NCBI GenBank assembly: GCA_000402815.1
Contig: AQSA01000002.1
Span: forward strand, 5,630 to 69,629
Direction of reading: 5' to 3'
DNA length: 64,000 bases
Source of the DNA: Candidatus Neomarinimicrobium atlanticum
GTDB lineage: Bacteria; Fidelibacterota; Marinisomatia; Marinisomatales; Marinisomataceae
The notes below the pieces were generated by a model. The model had not been told where the DNA came from, searched no databases, and was given only the letters and a program-made list of their open reading frames with translations. Both the position numbers and the translations under genes were made by a program. Shown here in pieces: positions 16,215 to 26,278 of this stretch (position 1 is the first letter of the stretch; each line of letters opens with the position of its first letter).

Positions 16215-16682
16215 TTATTCAGAACAATTTAAGATAAACAAAGGTTGGTCAAATTCAACTGGGCTACCATCTTCAACAAGAATCTCTTTTACAGTTCCAC
16301 TTCTTTCACATTGAATTTCATTCATAATTTTCATTGCTTCTACAATACACATGGTATCACCTTGACTAACTGAACCATTAATTTGTATAAATGAATCAGA
16401 ATCTGGATCTGGAGATGAATAAAATGTTCCAGGCATGGGCGAACGAACAGTGAAAGTATTTGCATCTACTTTAGGAGAAATAATATCTTCTTTATCTAAA
16501 GGAGCGCTATGTTTATCTACGGTTGACGTAACTACATTTGGTGATAGATTGCTAATATCAGAATTTATAATTGGCGGTTTTTTAGTAACTTTTATTTTTC
16601 TAAACCAAAATCTGACTTCTATTTCATTTATGTCACTATTTTCTAGTATATATATAACTTCTTTTAGTTTGTCTTTCCACAT
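16215..16682 (-). CDS. accB: Biotin carboxyl carrier protein of acetyl-CoA carboxylase
   Basis: This 155-residue carrier has a variable linker (residues about 30-75) and a C-terminal biotinyl domain. The biotinylated lysine sits in [12 protein letters not shown], and [12 protein letters not shown] with the thumb region precedes it. It lies between efp and accC. The efp-accB-accC order is widespread in bacteria. Confidence 0.96.
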   Translation of the reverse strand: MWKDKLKEVIYILENSDINEIEVRFWFRKIKVTKKPPIINSDISNLSPNVVTSTVDKHSAPLDKEDIISPKVDANTFTVRSPMPGTFYSSPDPDSDSFIQINGSVSQGDTMCIVEAMKIMNEIQCERSGTVKEILVEDGSPVEFDQPLFILNCSE

Positions 16683-16686
16683 AAGA

Positions 16687-17256
16687 TTATTGCTTTACTC
16701 TTTCAGAATAAGTACCAGTCTTTGTGTCAATTTTTAAAGAATCGCCCTCATTGATAAATAAAGGTACTTGAAGCTCAAGTCCTGTTTCCATTTTAGCTGG
16801 CTTTGTTGCATTTGTTGCTGTATTTCCTCTATGTCCAGGATCTGTCTGAATAACCTTTAGAATTACTTTTGCTGGAAGATTAATATTAATAATATCGTCT
16901 CCATCAAAGACAAGATCTATATTCTCTCCCTCCTTAATGTATTTATGGCCATCCTGCATCATTAACTCAGAAACTTCGACCTGATTAAAAGTTTGATTAT
17001 CCATAAAAATATAGCTAGATGCATCTTTATATAAATATTGGAATTGACTGGAAGTGACCCTAATAAACTCTAACTTTACTCCAGCATTAAAAGTTTGATC
17101 AATCACTTTACCTGACTGAATATCTTTTAATTTTGTTCTAACGAATGCTGGGCCTTTTCCTGGCTTTACGTGCTGAAACTCTACAACTTTCATTCTTGAG
17201 TTTTTAAAGTTTAATATAGATCCGTTTTTTATATCTGCCGTTGTACTCATAGTCAT
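16687..17256 (-). CDS. efp: Translation elongation factor P
   Basis: EF-P relieves ribosomes stalled at polyproline. KOW-like and two OB domains fit the length of about 187-189 residues. The loop [15 protein letters not shown] carries the lysine that is modified in many bacteria. The normal N-terminus is [12 protein letters not shown] at 17250; the ATG at 17256 adds two residues and is equally possible. It opens the efp-accB-accC group, downstream of the MoxR module. Confidence 0.96.
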   Translation of the reverse strand: MTMSTTADIKNGSILNFKNSRMKVVEFQHVKPGKGPAFVRTKLKDIQSGKVIDQTFNAGVKLEFIRVTSSQFQYLYKDASSYIFMDNQTFNQVEVSELMMQDGHKYIKEGENIDLVFDGDDIININLPAKVILKVIQTDPGHRGNTATNATKPAKMETGLELQVPLFINEGDSLKIDTKTGTYSERVKQ

Positions 17257-17277
17257 AACTTAATTTATTTAATTACT

Positions 17278-18147
17278 TTATAATAGTTTTCTTACAATTT
17301 TTTTTGCTAATTCTAAATCATATTTTTTTTCAGTTTCACTGTATTCTTTATTTGCAAATTTTACTGAATCAATTTTTTCTAATAGGCTTAATAAATCTTT
17401 ATCATCAAAAAAAGTTTTTAATTCTTGTGAGGTCATTTCAAACGAAATAATATAAAATTGATTTTCCAGATATTTCTTTAGAATTACTGAAAGCTTATTA
17501 TAAAAAACTTCAGACGATATATCTTTAAACTTTAAGTTATTTAACTTTTTAACTGAATCTTTTTTTGGATCTTTATTAAAAAATTTAATTGAATTTAAAG
17601 AAATATTACTATCTCTTTTTTTCCATAGATAGCATATAAACAGAAAGAGGATAATTATAATTAATATCAAAGCTAGTCTGTATTTCTCATAAGGGAATCT
17701 AATCTCTTTTATAGGCTTATCACTTTGAATATTAATTATAGAACTATCAATGACAGAATCAACATTTATATGCAAAGAGTCTGTACTAAATATTGTGATG
17801 TCAGTAGAATCTGGAAAGTTAACACTAAGAAGATATGGCGGGATAACTACTTTACCGGTATCCCAGAATGTTATTTCAAAATTAATATTCAAAGATTCAT
17901 ATAAGGTATCTATTGTTGAGCTTTTGATTATGACTTTAGACGAATCAGATATCCATAGCGAAGAATCAGACCATTGCATTTCTTCAATAAAATAATGCTC
18001 ATCAAGATTATCAATATTAATATTCAGATTTACAGGATACCCAATTTCTGTTTTTTCAAGATCTAGCTCATAACTTAAATTGGTATCTTTTAAATTATTC
18101 GAACAGCTAAATAGTAAAAATAAACAAGATATAATAACTATATTCAT
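17278..18147 (-). CDS. BatD-like lipoprotein with one membrane span
   Basis: I place the start at 18147 (MNIVIISCLFLLFSCSNN), which gives a clear lipoprotein signal with lipobox LLFSC. The frame runs open further upstream but would overlap the DUF58 gene. An extracytoplasmic beta-rich domain of about 170 residues is followed by one membrane span (LALILIIIILFLFICYLW) and a cytoplasmic region (KFKDISSEVFYNKLSVILK...). Placement right after MoxR and DUF58 genes suggests the BatD-like partner of such operons. The sequence itself is too divergent for certainty. Confidence 0.65.
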   Translation of the reverse strand: MNIVIISCLFLLFSCSNNLKDTNLSYELDLEKTEIGYPVNLNINIDNLDEHYFIEEMQWSDSSLWISDSSKVIIKSSTIDTLYESLNINFEITFWDTGKVVIPPYLLSVNFPDSTDITIFSTDSLHINVDSVIDSSIINIQSDKPIKEIRFPYEKYRLALILIIIILFLFICYLWKKRDSNISLNSIKFFNKDPKKDSVKKLNNLKFKDISSEVFYNKLSVILKKYLENQFYIISFEMTSQELKTFFDDKDLLSLLEKIDSVKFANKEYSETEKKYDLELAKKIVRKLL

Positions 18148-18151
18148 AAAC

Positions 18152-19030
18152 TTAAGTGCGTTTAGCTCTTCTTTTGAAAAAGCGAGTAAGTGCCTTAATA
18201 TAATCTTCATTAGTTCCAATTTGTAGCAAATCAAAACCAATATTTTTACATCTTTGCGCAAAAGTATTTAATTTTTTAGAAAAGTCTTTCGAAAAATCTG
18301 ATCGCACTTTTTCATTAGATGTATCAATCCATACTCGTTCATTTGATTCAGAATTATGCACTTTTATTAAACCTAAATCTGGGAATTCTTTTTCAAAAAG
18401 GTCATATATTTGTATACCTATTACATCATGATTAAAGTTTAAATATTTCATTTCTGTCCAAAAATTATCATCTATAAAATCTGATATTACAAACATAACA
18501 TTTTTTCTTCTAGAAATCTTGCTTGCAAATTCAAGAGCGTTTTTAATAGATGTTTGACTTTGCTTTTTATCATAATCATGATTGACAAGATCAGTAATTA
18601 AGCGAAGCACATGTGATCTACCTTTTTTTGGAGGTATATATTTAACTATATCATCGCTAAAAAGAATCAAACCGACTTTATCGTTATTTTTTATAGCAGA
18701 AAATCCTAACATTGCTGCAATCTCAACTCCTAAATCAATCTTCAATTTGCTTTTAGACCCAAAAACACCCGAACTACTAACATCAATAAGAAGTAGAACT
18801 GTTAGCTCTCTCTCTTCTTCAAAAACTTTTATATGAGGCTTTCCAGTTCTTGCTGTAACGTTCCAATCGATAAATCTGACATCATCTCCATGTTCATACT
18901 CTCTTACTTCTGAGAAAGTCATACCACGACCTTTAAAATTTGAATGATAATCTCCGCCAAAAAAATCATTTACAATATTCTTGGTTCTGATTTCTATTTG
19001 ACGAACTTTTTTTAGTATTTCTTTAGACAT
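18152..19030 (-). CDS. DUF58 protein (von Willebrand factor A-like)
   Basis: A 292-residue protein with the DUF58 signature YEHGDDVRFIDWNVTARTGKP near residue 45-70. A von Willebrand-type fold follows, beginning LLLIDVSSSG, whose DxSxS is a metal-ion adhesion site. DUF58 proteins work with MoxR ATPases in poorly understood envelope or protein-maturation pathways. It is encoded 9 nt after moxR and just before the lipoprotein gene. Confidence 0.92.
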   Translation of the reverse strand: MSKEILKKVRQIEIRTKNIVNDFFGGDYHSNFKGRGMTFSEVREYEHGDDVRFIDWNVTARTGKPHIKVFEEERELTVLLLIDVSSSGVFGSKSKLKIDLGVEIAAMLGFSAIKNNDKVGLILFSDDIVKYIPPKKGRSHVLRLITDLVNHDYDKKQSQTSIKNALEFASKISRRKNVMFVISDFIDDNFWTEMKYLNFNHDVIGIQIYDLFEKEFPDLGLIKVHNSESNERVWIDTSNEKVRSDFSKDFSKKLNTFAQRCKNIGFDLLQIGTNEDYIKALTRFFKRRAKRT

Positions 19031-19039
19031 AAATTAAAA

Positions 19040-20038
19040 TTATGGAACAGGAATTTCTTTAAATAGCTGATCAATCAATTCCTCTGATGTCACTTCTTCT
19101 GCCTCTGCTTCATATGACAACAACATTCTATGCCTTAAGACATCTTTTCCTATATATCTAACATCTTCAGGAATAACATATCCTCTTCCATCTATAAATG
19201 CTTTTGCTTTAGCTGCTAATACTAAATTGATAGATGCTCGCGGAGAGGCTCCAAAACTAATCAAATCTTTCAACTGGCCTAATTTAAATTTTTCGGGGTT
19301 CCTTGTAGCAAATACTATATTTAGTATATAATCTAAAATTTTAGGTGCAATATAAATATCATTAAGAAGGGATTGAGCCTCTAAAATTGTTTTAGAGTTA
19401 ACTACAGATTTCTGTGTTGTATCTATATTAGTTCTAGCTACCCTGGACAAAATTTCTTTCTCTTCTTCCATCGAAGGGTAATCAACAAGAACTTTTAACA
19501 TGAAACGGTCTACCTGTGCTTCTGGCAGTGGATATGTCCCTTCTTGCTCAATCGGATTTTGTGTTGCCAGCACAAGAAAAGGTAGATCTAATTTAAAAGT
19601 TTCTTCTCCAATTGTAATTTGTCTTTCTTGCATTGCTTCAAGCAAAGCACTTTGAACTTTAGAGGGCGCTCTATTAATTTCATCTGCTAATATAATATTA
19701 GAAAAAATTGGTCCCTTCTTTGTCATAAAATCACCAGTCTTTTGATTGTATATTAAAGTTCCAAGCAAGTCAGCTGGCAACATGTCAGGGGTAAATTGAA
19801 TTCTTTTAAATTCTGAATTAATTAAGTTAGCTACAGTATTGATAGTTAGAGTTTTCGCTAAACCAGGAACACCTTCTAATAAAATATGACCATTAGATAT
19901 TACAGATATTAGAATTTTATCTATAAGTTCATCCTGTCCAACAATTACCCTTCCAATACCTTCTTTCAAATCTTTAACAAATACTGACTTTGTTGCAATT
20001 TTTGAATTAAGTCGATTTAGTGCATCCTTATTCATCAT
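19040..20038 (-). CDS. MoxR family AAA+ ATPase
   Basis: A 332-residue AAA+ ATPase. Walker A is GVPGLAKT, Walker B is ILADEINRAPSKVQSALLEAM, and sensor regions follow in VLATQNPIEQEGTYPLPEAQVDRF. MoxR proteins act as chaperones for partner VWA-domain proteins, and the DUF58 gene directly downstream is the likely partner. The start overlaps the end of the AsmA-like gene by 11 nt. Confidence 0.94.
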   Translation of the reverse strand: MMNKDALNRLNSKIATKSVFVKDLKEGIGRVIVGQDELIDKILISVISNGHILLEGVPGLAKTLTINTVANLINSEFKRIQFTPDMLPADLLGTLIYNQKTGDFMTKKGPIFSNIILADEINRAPSKVQSALLEAMQERQITIGEETFKLDLPFLVLATQNPIEQEGTYPLPEAQVDRFMLKVLVDYPSMEEEKEILSRVARTNIDTTQKSVVNSKTILEAQSLLNDIYIAPKILDYILNIVFATRNPEKFKLGQLKDLISFGASPRASINLVLAAKAKAFIDGRGYVIPEDVRYIGKDVLRHRMLLSYEAEAEEVTSEELIDQLFKEIPVP

Positions 20039-21227
20039 TTTCCTTTTTTATAATATGCTGAGCTTCAAAAGTGCTATTTGTCAACGGCACTAAAAACCCA
20101 TTACTTTTCTTTATATTCAGCTCTCCAGCTAAATCTAATACATTTTTTCCAGAGATTGAGACTCTTAAATCTGTTATTCCATTGAGGTTACTATTATCTA
20201 GCATTGCAAAATATATATCTGTTCCATTTACTGTTAAATCTAAATATGGTTCCAATATTTCTTCAAAATTAATAGTTCCTGAAACTTGTAAATTTGGTTC
20301 TTTCTGAAGCTTTAATCTTACTTTTGGATTAGTTACAGAGCCTAGCAAATTAACTTGTCCTATATTGTTTATAATATTTAAATCTAAGCTGAGATTTCTG
20401 ATAGATTCAGGCTTCAGATTTACTGGAAATTTTATTAGATCCATTTTTGTATCTCTTACCCTTAAAATGCCATTTAATATTTGAGTATTTTCGTCCGTTG
20501 AAAAATCTGGATCTTTTATATTTATATCAAAATAAACTGACTCATTTTTATCTTCAAGTAAGGATACGTCTTCGAATAATCTTCCTATATAATAAGCTGG
20601 AAAGTCTTTATGTGACTGTATATCTAGAGAATAACTTTGAATATCTGATCTATTATTAGATTGATTAATGTTTAAGGATATAGAAAATTTTCCTATCTCT
20701 GAATCACCATCAAATAATATTCCATTGTCTGCATTGATGCTCAATGGAAAAAAATTATTGTCTTTTAGTGTATCTCCACTAGCCATACTATCAAAATATT
20801 TGATATTTAGAACCGGCTCTTTTAGATGAACGTTAACACTGCCAATCAAAGAATATAGTATCTTCTCGGTATTAAAAAAATTATTACCCAATAGCATAAT
20901 ATTTGTATAGGATAAACTGGTCCGTAGAGATGCATTGTTTGCACTTATAAACCTATCATCACTTTTATTGATTGTAATATCTTTAAATAAAAGATACACA
21001 TCTATCTTGTCGGTATTTGCAATAAGATTAATCGTAGATGATGAATCAAAATCAATATTATACTGTTTTGATAAAGATGCAATAGTGGGGTTTGATTTAT
21101 TAATTTCAAATTCAAGCCCTTTCCCTATATATACATATAAAGAAACACTAATAATCACAATGAACAAAAAAAAAGTTAGTGCTATGCTTAGAAATGTTTT
21201 TAGTATTTTGTTTATTAGGCTATTCAT
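20028..21227 (-). CDS. AsmA/TamB-like membrane-anchored protein
   Basis: A 399-residue protein with an N-terminal anchor (IALTFFLFIVIISVSLYVYIG) and a long beta-strand-rich extracytoplasmic region. The late part (VSGTINFEEILEPYLDLTVN, then a LRVSISGKNVLDLAGELNIKK segment) resembles the repeated strands of AsmA/TamB lipid-transfer proteins. It is much shorter than TamB and may be a partial or reduced homologue. It overlaps the MoxR gene, so co-transcription is likely. The family call is moderate because the match rests on style and not on a signature. Confidence 0.5.
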   Translation of the reverse strand: MNSLINKILKTFLSIALTFFLFIVIISVSLYVYIGKGLEFEINKSNPTIASLSKQYNIDFDSSSTINLIANTDKIDVYLLFKDITINKSDDRFISANNASLRTSLSYTNIMLLGNNFFNTEKILYSLIGSVNVHLKEPVLNIKYFDSMASGDTLKDNNFFPLSINADNGILFDGDSEIGKFSISLNINQSNNRSDIQSYSLDIQSHKDFPAYYIGRLFEDVSLLEDKNESVYFDINIKDPDFSTDENTQILNGILRVRDTKMDLIKFPVNLKPESIRNLSLDLNIINNIGQVNLLGSVTNPKVRLKLQKEPNLQVSGTINFEEILEPYLDLTVNGTDIYFAMLDNSNLNGITDLRVSISGKNVLDLAGELNIKKSNGFLVPLTNSTFEAQHIIKKENDE

Positions 21228-21272
21228 TTGCTCAAAAACTAACCATTAATAGCCTAATAAAAAATCTAAAAT

Positions 21273-23183
21273 CTAATCTTCAACAACTTCAAAATCAGCA
21301 TCTTCGATCTTCTTTTCATCTTTCTTTGATGAATCATCCGAAGATGGAGCTTCTTGCATTGGAGGCTCTGTTCCATCAGTAGAATTTGCATACATACTAG
21401 AAGACTTAGAACTCCATACAGTATTTAAGTTTTCTATTTCTGTCTTGATATCATCGACATTACCAGAAGTATTGGCTGCTTTAAGCTTATCTAAGGCTTC
21501 GTTGAGATCTTTTTTATCATCTTCGCTTAGTTTATCATCCAAATCTTTCATTTGTTTTTCTGTTTGATAAACTAATTGTTCTCCTTGATTTTTAGTTTCA
21601 ATCTCTTCTTTCTTAATCTTGTCTTCAGCTTCATGCTTTTTAGCATCGCTAACCATTTTTTCAATCTCTTGATCAGACAATCCACTTTGAGCTTCTATTC
21701 TAATACTTTGCTCTTTAGAGGTAGCTTTATCTGTAGCTTTTACATTTAAAATACCATCAGCATCCATATCAAATGTTACCTCAATTTGGGGTGTCCCTCG
21801 CGGTGCGGGAGGAATACCATCTAAGTGAAATCTACCAAGACTTTTATTATCGTTAGCTAATTGTCTTTCTCCTTGAACTACATGAATCTCTACCATTGGT
21901 TGATTGTCTGCTGCAGTACTAAAGATTTGAGATTTTTGAGTTGGAATAGTAGTATTCTTCTCAATTAAACCTGTTGCAACACCACCCATAGTTTCAATAC
22001 CTAATGTTAATGGGGTTACATCAAGTAATAATACATCATCTACATCACCTGCTAACACACCTGCTTGGATAGCTGCGCCAAGAGCAACAACCTCATCTGG
22101 ATTAACGCTCTGATTTGGTTCTTTACCAAATATTTCTTTTACTTTATCTTGAACTGCGGGAATTCTAGTTGAACCACCCACCAAGATTACTTCATTAATA
22201 TCCTTAGCTGATAGCTTAGCATCTTTTAATGCTTGCTTACATGGACCAACCACTTTTTCTACAAGGCCTGAAACTAGCTTTTCAAAGGTAGCTCTTGTTA
22301 GCGTAATATTAAGATGCTTTGGCCCTGATGAGTCAGCAGTAATAAATGGCAAATTAATTTCTGTCTGCTTTGAAGACGAAAGTTCTTTTTTAGCACTTTC
22401 TGCTGCTTCTTTCAATCTTTGTAAAGCCATTGGATCTTTTCTTAGATCAATACCTTCATTCTTATTGAATTCATCAGCTAACCAGTCAACAACTTTTTGA
22501 TCAAAGTCATCTCCACCGAGCCTTCCATCACCATTACTTGCATTCACCTCAATTGTTTGACCTTCATCATTTAGAATATCCAGAATAGAAATATCAAAAG
22601 TACCTCCGCCTAAATCGAATACAGCTACTTTTTCATCTTTCTTTTTATCGAACCCATAAGCTAATGATGCAGCAGTTGGTTCATTAATAATTCTTTTGAC
22701 ATTTAACCCTGCAATCTTTCCAGCATCTTTGGTTGCTTTTCTCTGAGCATCATTAAAATATGCCGGTACAGTAATAACAGCATCCGAAACATCTGTTCCA
22801 AGATATTGTTCAGCCATTTGTTTCATTTTCTGCAATACCATAGCGCTAACTTCTTGTGGCTGGTATTTTTTACTATTTGCTTCGACACTAACTTTCGCGC
22901 CATCTGTAGTAACTGTATAAGCTACCTCTTTAATATCTTTTTTGATTTCAGCAGGAGTTCTGCCCATAAATCTTTTAATTGAATAAATAGTATTGTTTGG
23001 ATTAGTTACTGCTTGACGTTTTGCAGGATCTCCTACTAAACGATCTCCCTCTTTTGTAAAACCTACAACTGACGGTGTAGTTCTTCCTCCTTCAGGACTA
23101 GTAATAACAGTTGGCTCTCCACCCTCCATTACTGCTACACAAGAGTTTGTTGTACCTAAATCAATTCCAATTATTTTTCCCAT
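21273..23183 (-). CDS. dnaK: Hsp70 chaperone DnaK
   Basis: This 636-residue chaperone has the N-terminal [37 protein letters not shown], the [13 protein letters not shown] phosphate loop, the linker [16 protein letters not shown] and an acidic tail ending [10 protein letters not shown]. It is full length. Neither grpE nor dnaJ is adjacent. A good ribosome site (AGGAG at 23190-23194) lies 6 nt before the ATG, and a candidate sigma-54 promoter lies about 40 nt upstream. Confidence 0.98.
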   Translation of the reverse strand: MGKIIGIDLGTTNSCVAVMEGGEPTVITSPEGGRTTPSVVGFTKEGDRLVGDPAKRQAVTNPNNTIYSIKRFMGRTPAEIKKDIKEVAYTVTTDGAKVSVEANSKKYQPQEVSAMVLQKMKQMAEQYLGTDVSDAVITVPAYFNDAQRKATKDAGKIAGLNVKRIINEPTAASLAYGFDKKKDEKVAVFDLGGGTFDISILDILNDEGQTIEVNASNGDGRLGGDDFDQKVVDWLADEFNKNEGIDLRKDPMALQRLKEAAESAKKELSSSKQTEINLPFITADSSGPKHLNITLTRATFEKLVSGLVEKVVGPCKQALKDAKLSAKDINEVILVGGSTRIPAVQDKVKEIFGKEPNQSVNPDEVVALGAAIQAGVLAGDVDDVLLLDVTPLTLGIETMGGVATGLIEKNTTIPTQKSQIFSTAADNQPMVEIHVVQGERQLANDNKSLGRFHLDGIPPAPRGTPQIEVTFDMDADGILNVKATDKATSKEQSIRIEAQSGLSDQEIEKMVSDAKKHEAEDKIKKEEIETKNQGEQLVYQTEKQMKDLDDKLSEDDKKDLNEALDKLKAANTSGNVDDIKTEIENLNTVWSSKSSSMYANSTDGTEPPMQEAPSSDDSSKKDEKKIEDADFEVVED

Positions 23184-23222
23184 AAAAATCTCCTAATATT
23201 TTAGTTTTAACTATTTAATAGA

Positions 23223-23238
23223 TGCAAAGAGTATGCCA
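23223..23238 (-). promoter_or_regulatory. Candidate sigma-54 promoter upstream of dnaK
   Basis: The minus strand reads TGGCATACTCTTTGCA, matching the sigma-54 consensus TGGCAYRNNNNTTGCW at every specified position, with GG and GC 10 bases apart. It is followed after about 40 bases by the dnaK start. Sigma-54 promoters need an enhancer-binding ATPase, and none is in the window. A chance match in AT-rich DNA is possible but unlikely for so many fixed positions. Confidence 0.45.
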
Positions 23239-23268
23239 AGACAATAAATATGACATATATGACAATTT

Positions 23269-23287
23269 ATATGCCATTAAGGCATAT
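23269..23287. promoter_or_regulatory. Palindrome in the lolD-dnaK gap
   Basis: ATATGCC and GGCATAT flank a five-base centre (ATTAA), giving a perfect 7-bp inverted repeat 31 bases upstream of the candidate sigma-54 site. No T-run follows it on either strand, so it does not look like an intrinsic terminator and is more like a protein-binding operator. A direct repeat ATGACA (23250-23255 and 23259-23264) lies between it and the promoter. It is not the CIRCE element of HrcA. Confidence 0.35.
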
Positions 23288-23301
23288 AGAAGCTTTTTAT
23301 T

Positions 23302-23961
23302 TTATAATTCTATGAGTGTTCCGTCATATAGGTTCATTTTCTTATCACCTATACTAAATACTTTTTCATCATGTGTCGCAATAACAAAAGTTAGATTAAA
23401 ATCGTTTTTTAACTTTTGAAATAAATCAATCATCTTAATGGCGTTCTTCTCATCTAAATTTCCTGTAGGCTCATCTGCTATGACAATTGATGGCTTGTTT
23501 ATAATAGCTCTCATTACAGACACTCTTTGCTTTTCTCCTCCTGATAAATCAAGAGGAAAAGATTTCTTACGATCTGATAAATCAAAATATTCAAATAACT
23601 TATTTAAATAATCTGAGTCACTATTTTTACCTGCAATAAGAGTTGGAATAGTAACATTTTCAACAATATTAAGTTCTGCAATTAGATTGTGAAACTGAAA
23701 TACAAATCCAATATGCTTATTTCTAATTGAATCATAATTGTTAATTGTTTTCAGATTATTATTGTTTATTACTATTTCACCACTATCTGGTTGATCGAGA
23801 GTTCCTAATAAACTTAATAAGGTAGACTTACCAGATCCAGATGCACCTTTGATGGTTAATATGTTTCCTTTATCAAGATCAAAATTTACACCCTTCAACA
23901 CTTGAAGAGTTTTATCTCCATCTTTAAAAGTTTTTTTAATATTTCTAGCAGATAATATCAT
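23302..23961 (-). CDS. lolD: LolD-like ABC transporter ATPase
   Basis: A 219-residue ATPase of the LolD/MacB type. Walker A is GASGSGKSTLLSLLG, the signature is LSGGEKQRVSVMRA, Walker B is VIADEPTGNLD, and the switch is ATHDE. It probably drives release of lipoproteins from the inner membrane together with the two permeases upstream. The start overlaps the second permease by 4 nt. It is the last gene of this operon before the dnaK gap. Confidence 0.9.
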   Translation of the reverse strand: MILSARNIKKTFKDGDKTLQVLKGVNFDLDKGNILTIKGASGSGKSTLLSLLGTLDQPDSGEIVINNNNLKTINNYDSIRNKHIGFVFQFHNLIAELNIVENVTIPTLIAGKNSDSDYLNKLFEYFDLSDRKKSFPLDLSGGEKQRVSVMRAIINKPSIVIADEPTGNLDEKNAIKMIDLFQKLKNDFNLTFVIATHDEKVFSIGDKKMNLYDGTLIEL

Positions 23962-25106
23962 ATATTTTTATTTATCAATTGAATTGGGCTTATCTTTTTA
24001 ATAAGCATTAAAGGTAATGTAGCAAATAATCCAATTATTACTATAGAATAAAATAATAACAAAGCAATATCATTGAAACTAACTACCATAGGAAGTTTGC
24101 TAACTAAATAGAAGTCTGGATTTAACATAAATATACCAAATGTGTTTTGTAGAAATATGACCAATAAAGCAAATAAAATTCCACTTAAAATAGCGGTGAC
24201 TGCTAAGAGATAGCCATATACTAAAAATATACCAGATATGTTATTTTTACTCATTCCAAAAGTACTCAAAATTGCCATCTCTCTTGTTTTCTTAGTTGCA
24301 ATTTGCATTACAGAAGAAGATAGGTTGAATGAAGCAACGACTATAATAAGAAACAATGTAAAGAATGTAATCTTTTTCTCAATTTCAGTAGCATCAAATA
24401 ACTGCTTATTCCTTTCTTTCCATGAAACAATTTTTTTATTAGGCAAAGGTATAATATTATCAATATTTCCAATGATTTCAATATCAGTAAACTTCTTATC
24501 AGGAAAATGATAATCCTTTGATACCGCAAACACTAAAAATTCATCAGATCTTAATATTCTATTTTTGAATATATCTTTTATAACTAATTGTTGAATATAT
24601 GGCATTGCTAAATAACTCATATTTAGGTTAGTACTATAAATTGATATAGAATCGCCTATACTAAAATCCATTCTATCAGCTAAAGATTTACCAATTATAA
24701 TTTCTCCATGATTTAGGTCTTGGCTATCTGAAAATAACTCTAAATCATAAAAATTTTTAAATTTTGAGCTATCTACACTCTTCACATTGACTAATGATTG
24801 CTTTTTATTTTTTGATATAAAAAATTCTTCTTCATAATACGGAGCGTATTGGATACCGTTTTTTTCAAAAATATCTACTAATTCTTTATCACTAGCATAA
24901 TCAAAAGTATTGATAGCGTAATCTCCATATATCTTCTTTGTTTCATTTTCTAGTATACCTTGAAAACCGTTAAGAACAGCTACTGAAAGAATAATTGATG
25001 CAGCACCTATAAATAAGCCTACAAAAGATATAATATTGATCATACCTCCTTCTAACATATTTCTTGGCATTAGAAAGCGCCTTGCTATTAATAAAATTAC
25101 ATTCAT
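23958..25106 (-). CDS. LolC/LolE-like ABC transporter permease (second copy)
   Basis: A 382-residue FtsX-family permease. An N-terminal span (IISFVGLFIGAASIILSVAVLNGF) is followed by a large periplasmic MacB-like domain. Three C-terminal spans come next, including the conserved KTREMAILSTFGMSKNNISGIF cytoplasmic motif. It is paired with a paralogue immediately upstream (1-nt overlap) and with LolD downstream, the LolC-LolE-LolD pattern for lipoprotein export to the outer membrane. Confidence 0.88.
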   Translation of the reverse strand: MNVILLIARRFLMPRNMLEGGMINIISFVGLFIGAASIILSVAVLNGFQGILENETKKIYGDYAINTFDYASDKELVDIFEKNGIQYAPYYEEEFFISKNKKQSLVNVKSVDSSKFKNFYDLELFSDSQDLNHGEIIIGKSLADRMDFSIGDSISIYSTNLNMSYLAMPYIQQLVIKDIFKNRILRSDEFLVFAVSKDYHFPDKKFTDIEIIGNIDNIIPLPNKKIVSWKERNKQLFDATEIEKKITFFTLFLIIVVASFNLSSSVMQIATKKTREMAILSTFGMSKNNISGIFLVYGYLLAVTAILSGILFALLVIFLQNTFGIFMLNPDFYLVSKLPMVVSFNDIALLLFYSIVIIGLFATLPLMLIKKISPIQLINKNI

Positions 25107-26278
25107 TAGTTTTTTAAAATTTTAGATGGATTTATAGATAAAAGATATGCCAATGAAATACTTGAAAATAATACACTGCAGATAAGACTAAAAAATAAAG
25201 TATAGATAGCGTTATTTATACTAAATATTATAGGTAAATAACTGACAAAATAGATATTCTCAGAGAGAGATATAAATTGAAACTCTTCTTGCATGAAAAT
25301 AATAAATAAAGATAACAAAATACCAAATATTGCTCCAATGAACGCCAATATCATTCCTTGAATAATAAATATTAATGATATTTTGCTATTCGACATACCA
25401 TAAGTTTTCATGATTGCAAGATTATATCTTTTTTCATAAAAAAGAATGTTTATGGATCCCATTAAATTAAAGTATGATACTAGTACGATTAAACTAAAAA
25501 TAAAAATAATTGGCCATTGCTGTGTATCAATCCATTCAAAAAGATCACTATGCCTATCATTGAGACTTAATTGATAAAATGGATAGTCTACATTATCTAT
25601 ATTTAGAGATGGATCAAAATTCATCCAACCGGTTATGCTATCCTCTAAATTAAAATAAGATTGAACTGTATTTATGGGAATAAATACTAACCTTGAATCA
25701 TAGTCTTCTATACCAGAATGATATATTTCTTTTATCTCTAACAATAAAAATCTACTTCTTTCTATTCCCTTTTTAGATATTAAAGGATTAAAAATAACAA
25801 TTTCATCTCCTATTGATAGATTGAGGTTCTTTGCAAGCAGACTACCGACTACAATATGATTTTCACTTATAGTATCTAGATTAGTATTCAAACTACTGAA
25901 AAGATTAAATTCCTTAAAATCTTTCTTATCTAAACCGTATATTAAAATATTACTGCTATTATCTTTTGACTTCAGGATAGCTGGCTTTTCAACATAAGGA
26001 ACTAAACTAGATGAAAATCCACTATAAAAATCAGGCATTAATGATTGATCCGTTGAAAATTCGTCTTCAAATAGATGATTAATTGTTGTGTAGCCACTAA
26101 TAGAAGATAATTTTTCAGATACCTTATTCTCAAATCCGCTAACTGCACCTAAAACGATATTTAGTGAAGCTATTCCAAGAGCTAAACTTATAATTGAAAC
26201 TATATTAGTTGTTTTGAATAAAAAATTACTTTGTGATGAAAAAAATAGCCTTTTTAAAACAAGAAAAACTAGTTTCAT
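25106..26278 (-). CDS. LolC/LolE-like ABC transporter permease (first copy)
   Basis: A 390-residue FtsX-family permease with the same plan as its neighbour. It has an N-terminal span (IVSIISLALGIASLNIVLGAVSGF), a periplasmic domain, and three spans with KRYNLAIMKTYGMSNSKISLIF. The sequences of the two permeases have diverged widely, consistent with a heterodimer. It overlaps lysS by 4 nt. The presence of lipoprotein genes (apbE, the BatD-like gene) fits a working Lol pathway. Confidence 0.88.
   Translation of the reverse strand: MKLVFLVLKRLFFSSQSNFLFKTTNIVSIISLALGIASLNIVLGAVSGFENKVSEKLSSISGYTTINHLFEDEFSTDQSLMPDFYSGFSSSLVPYVEKPAILKSKDNSSNILIYGLDKKDFKEFNLFSSLNTNLDTISENHIVVGSLLAKNLNLSIGDEIVIFNPLISKKGIERSRFLLLEIKEIYHSGIEDYDSRLVFIPINTVQSYFNLEDSITGWMNFDPSLNIDNVDYPFYQLSLNDRHSDLFEWIDTQQWPIIFIFSLIVLVSYFNLMGSINILFYEKRYNLAIMKTYGMSNSKISLIFIIQGMILAFIGAIFGILLSLFIIFMQEEFQFISLSENIYFVSYLPIIFSINNAIYTLFFSLICSVLFSSISLAYLLSINPSKILKN

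Noticed and set aside
16435..16737. Plus-strand ORF over accB and similar long reverse frames over other genes
   Set aside because: These are antisense frames of well-supported genes, without ribosome sites or motifs.
18148..18261. Longer start of the BatD-like lipoprotein
   Set aside because: It overlaps the DUF58 gene by over 100 nt and would bury the clear lipoprotein signal peptide.
23184..23301. CIRCE element for HrcA control of dnaK
   Set aside because: The inverted repeat is ATATGCC-N5-GGCATAT and does not match TTAGCACTC-N9-GAGTGCTAA.
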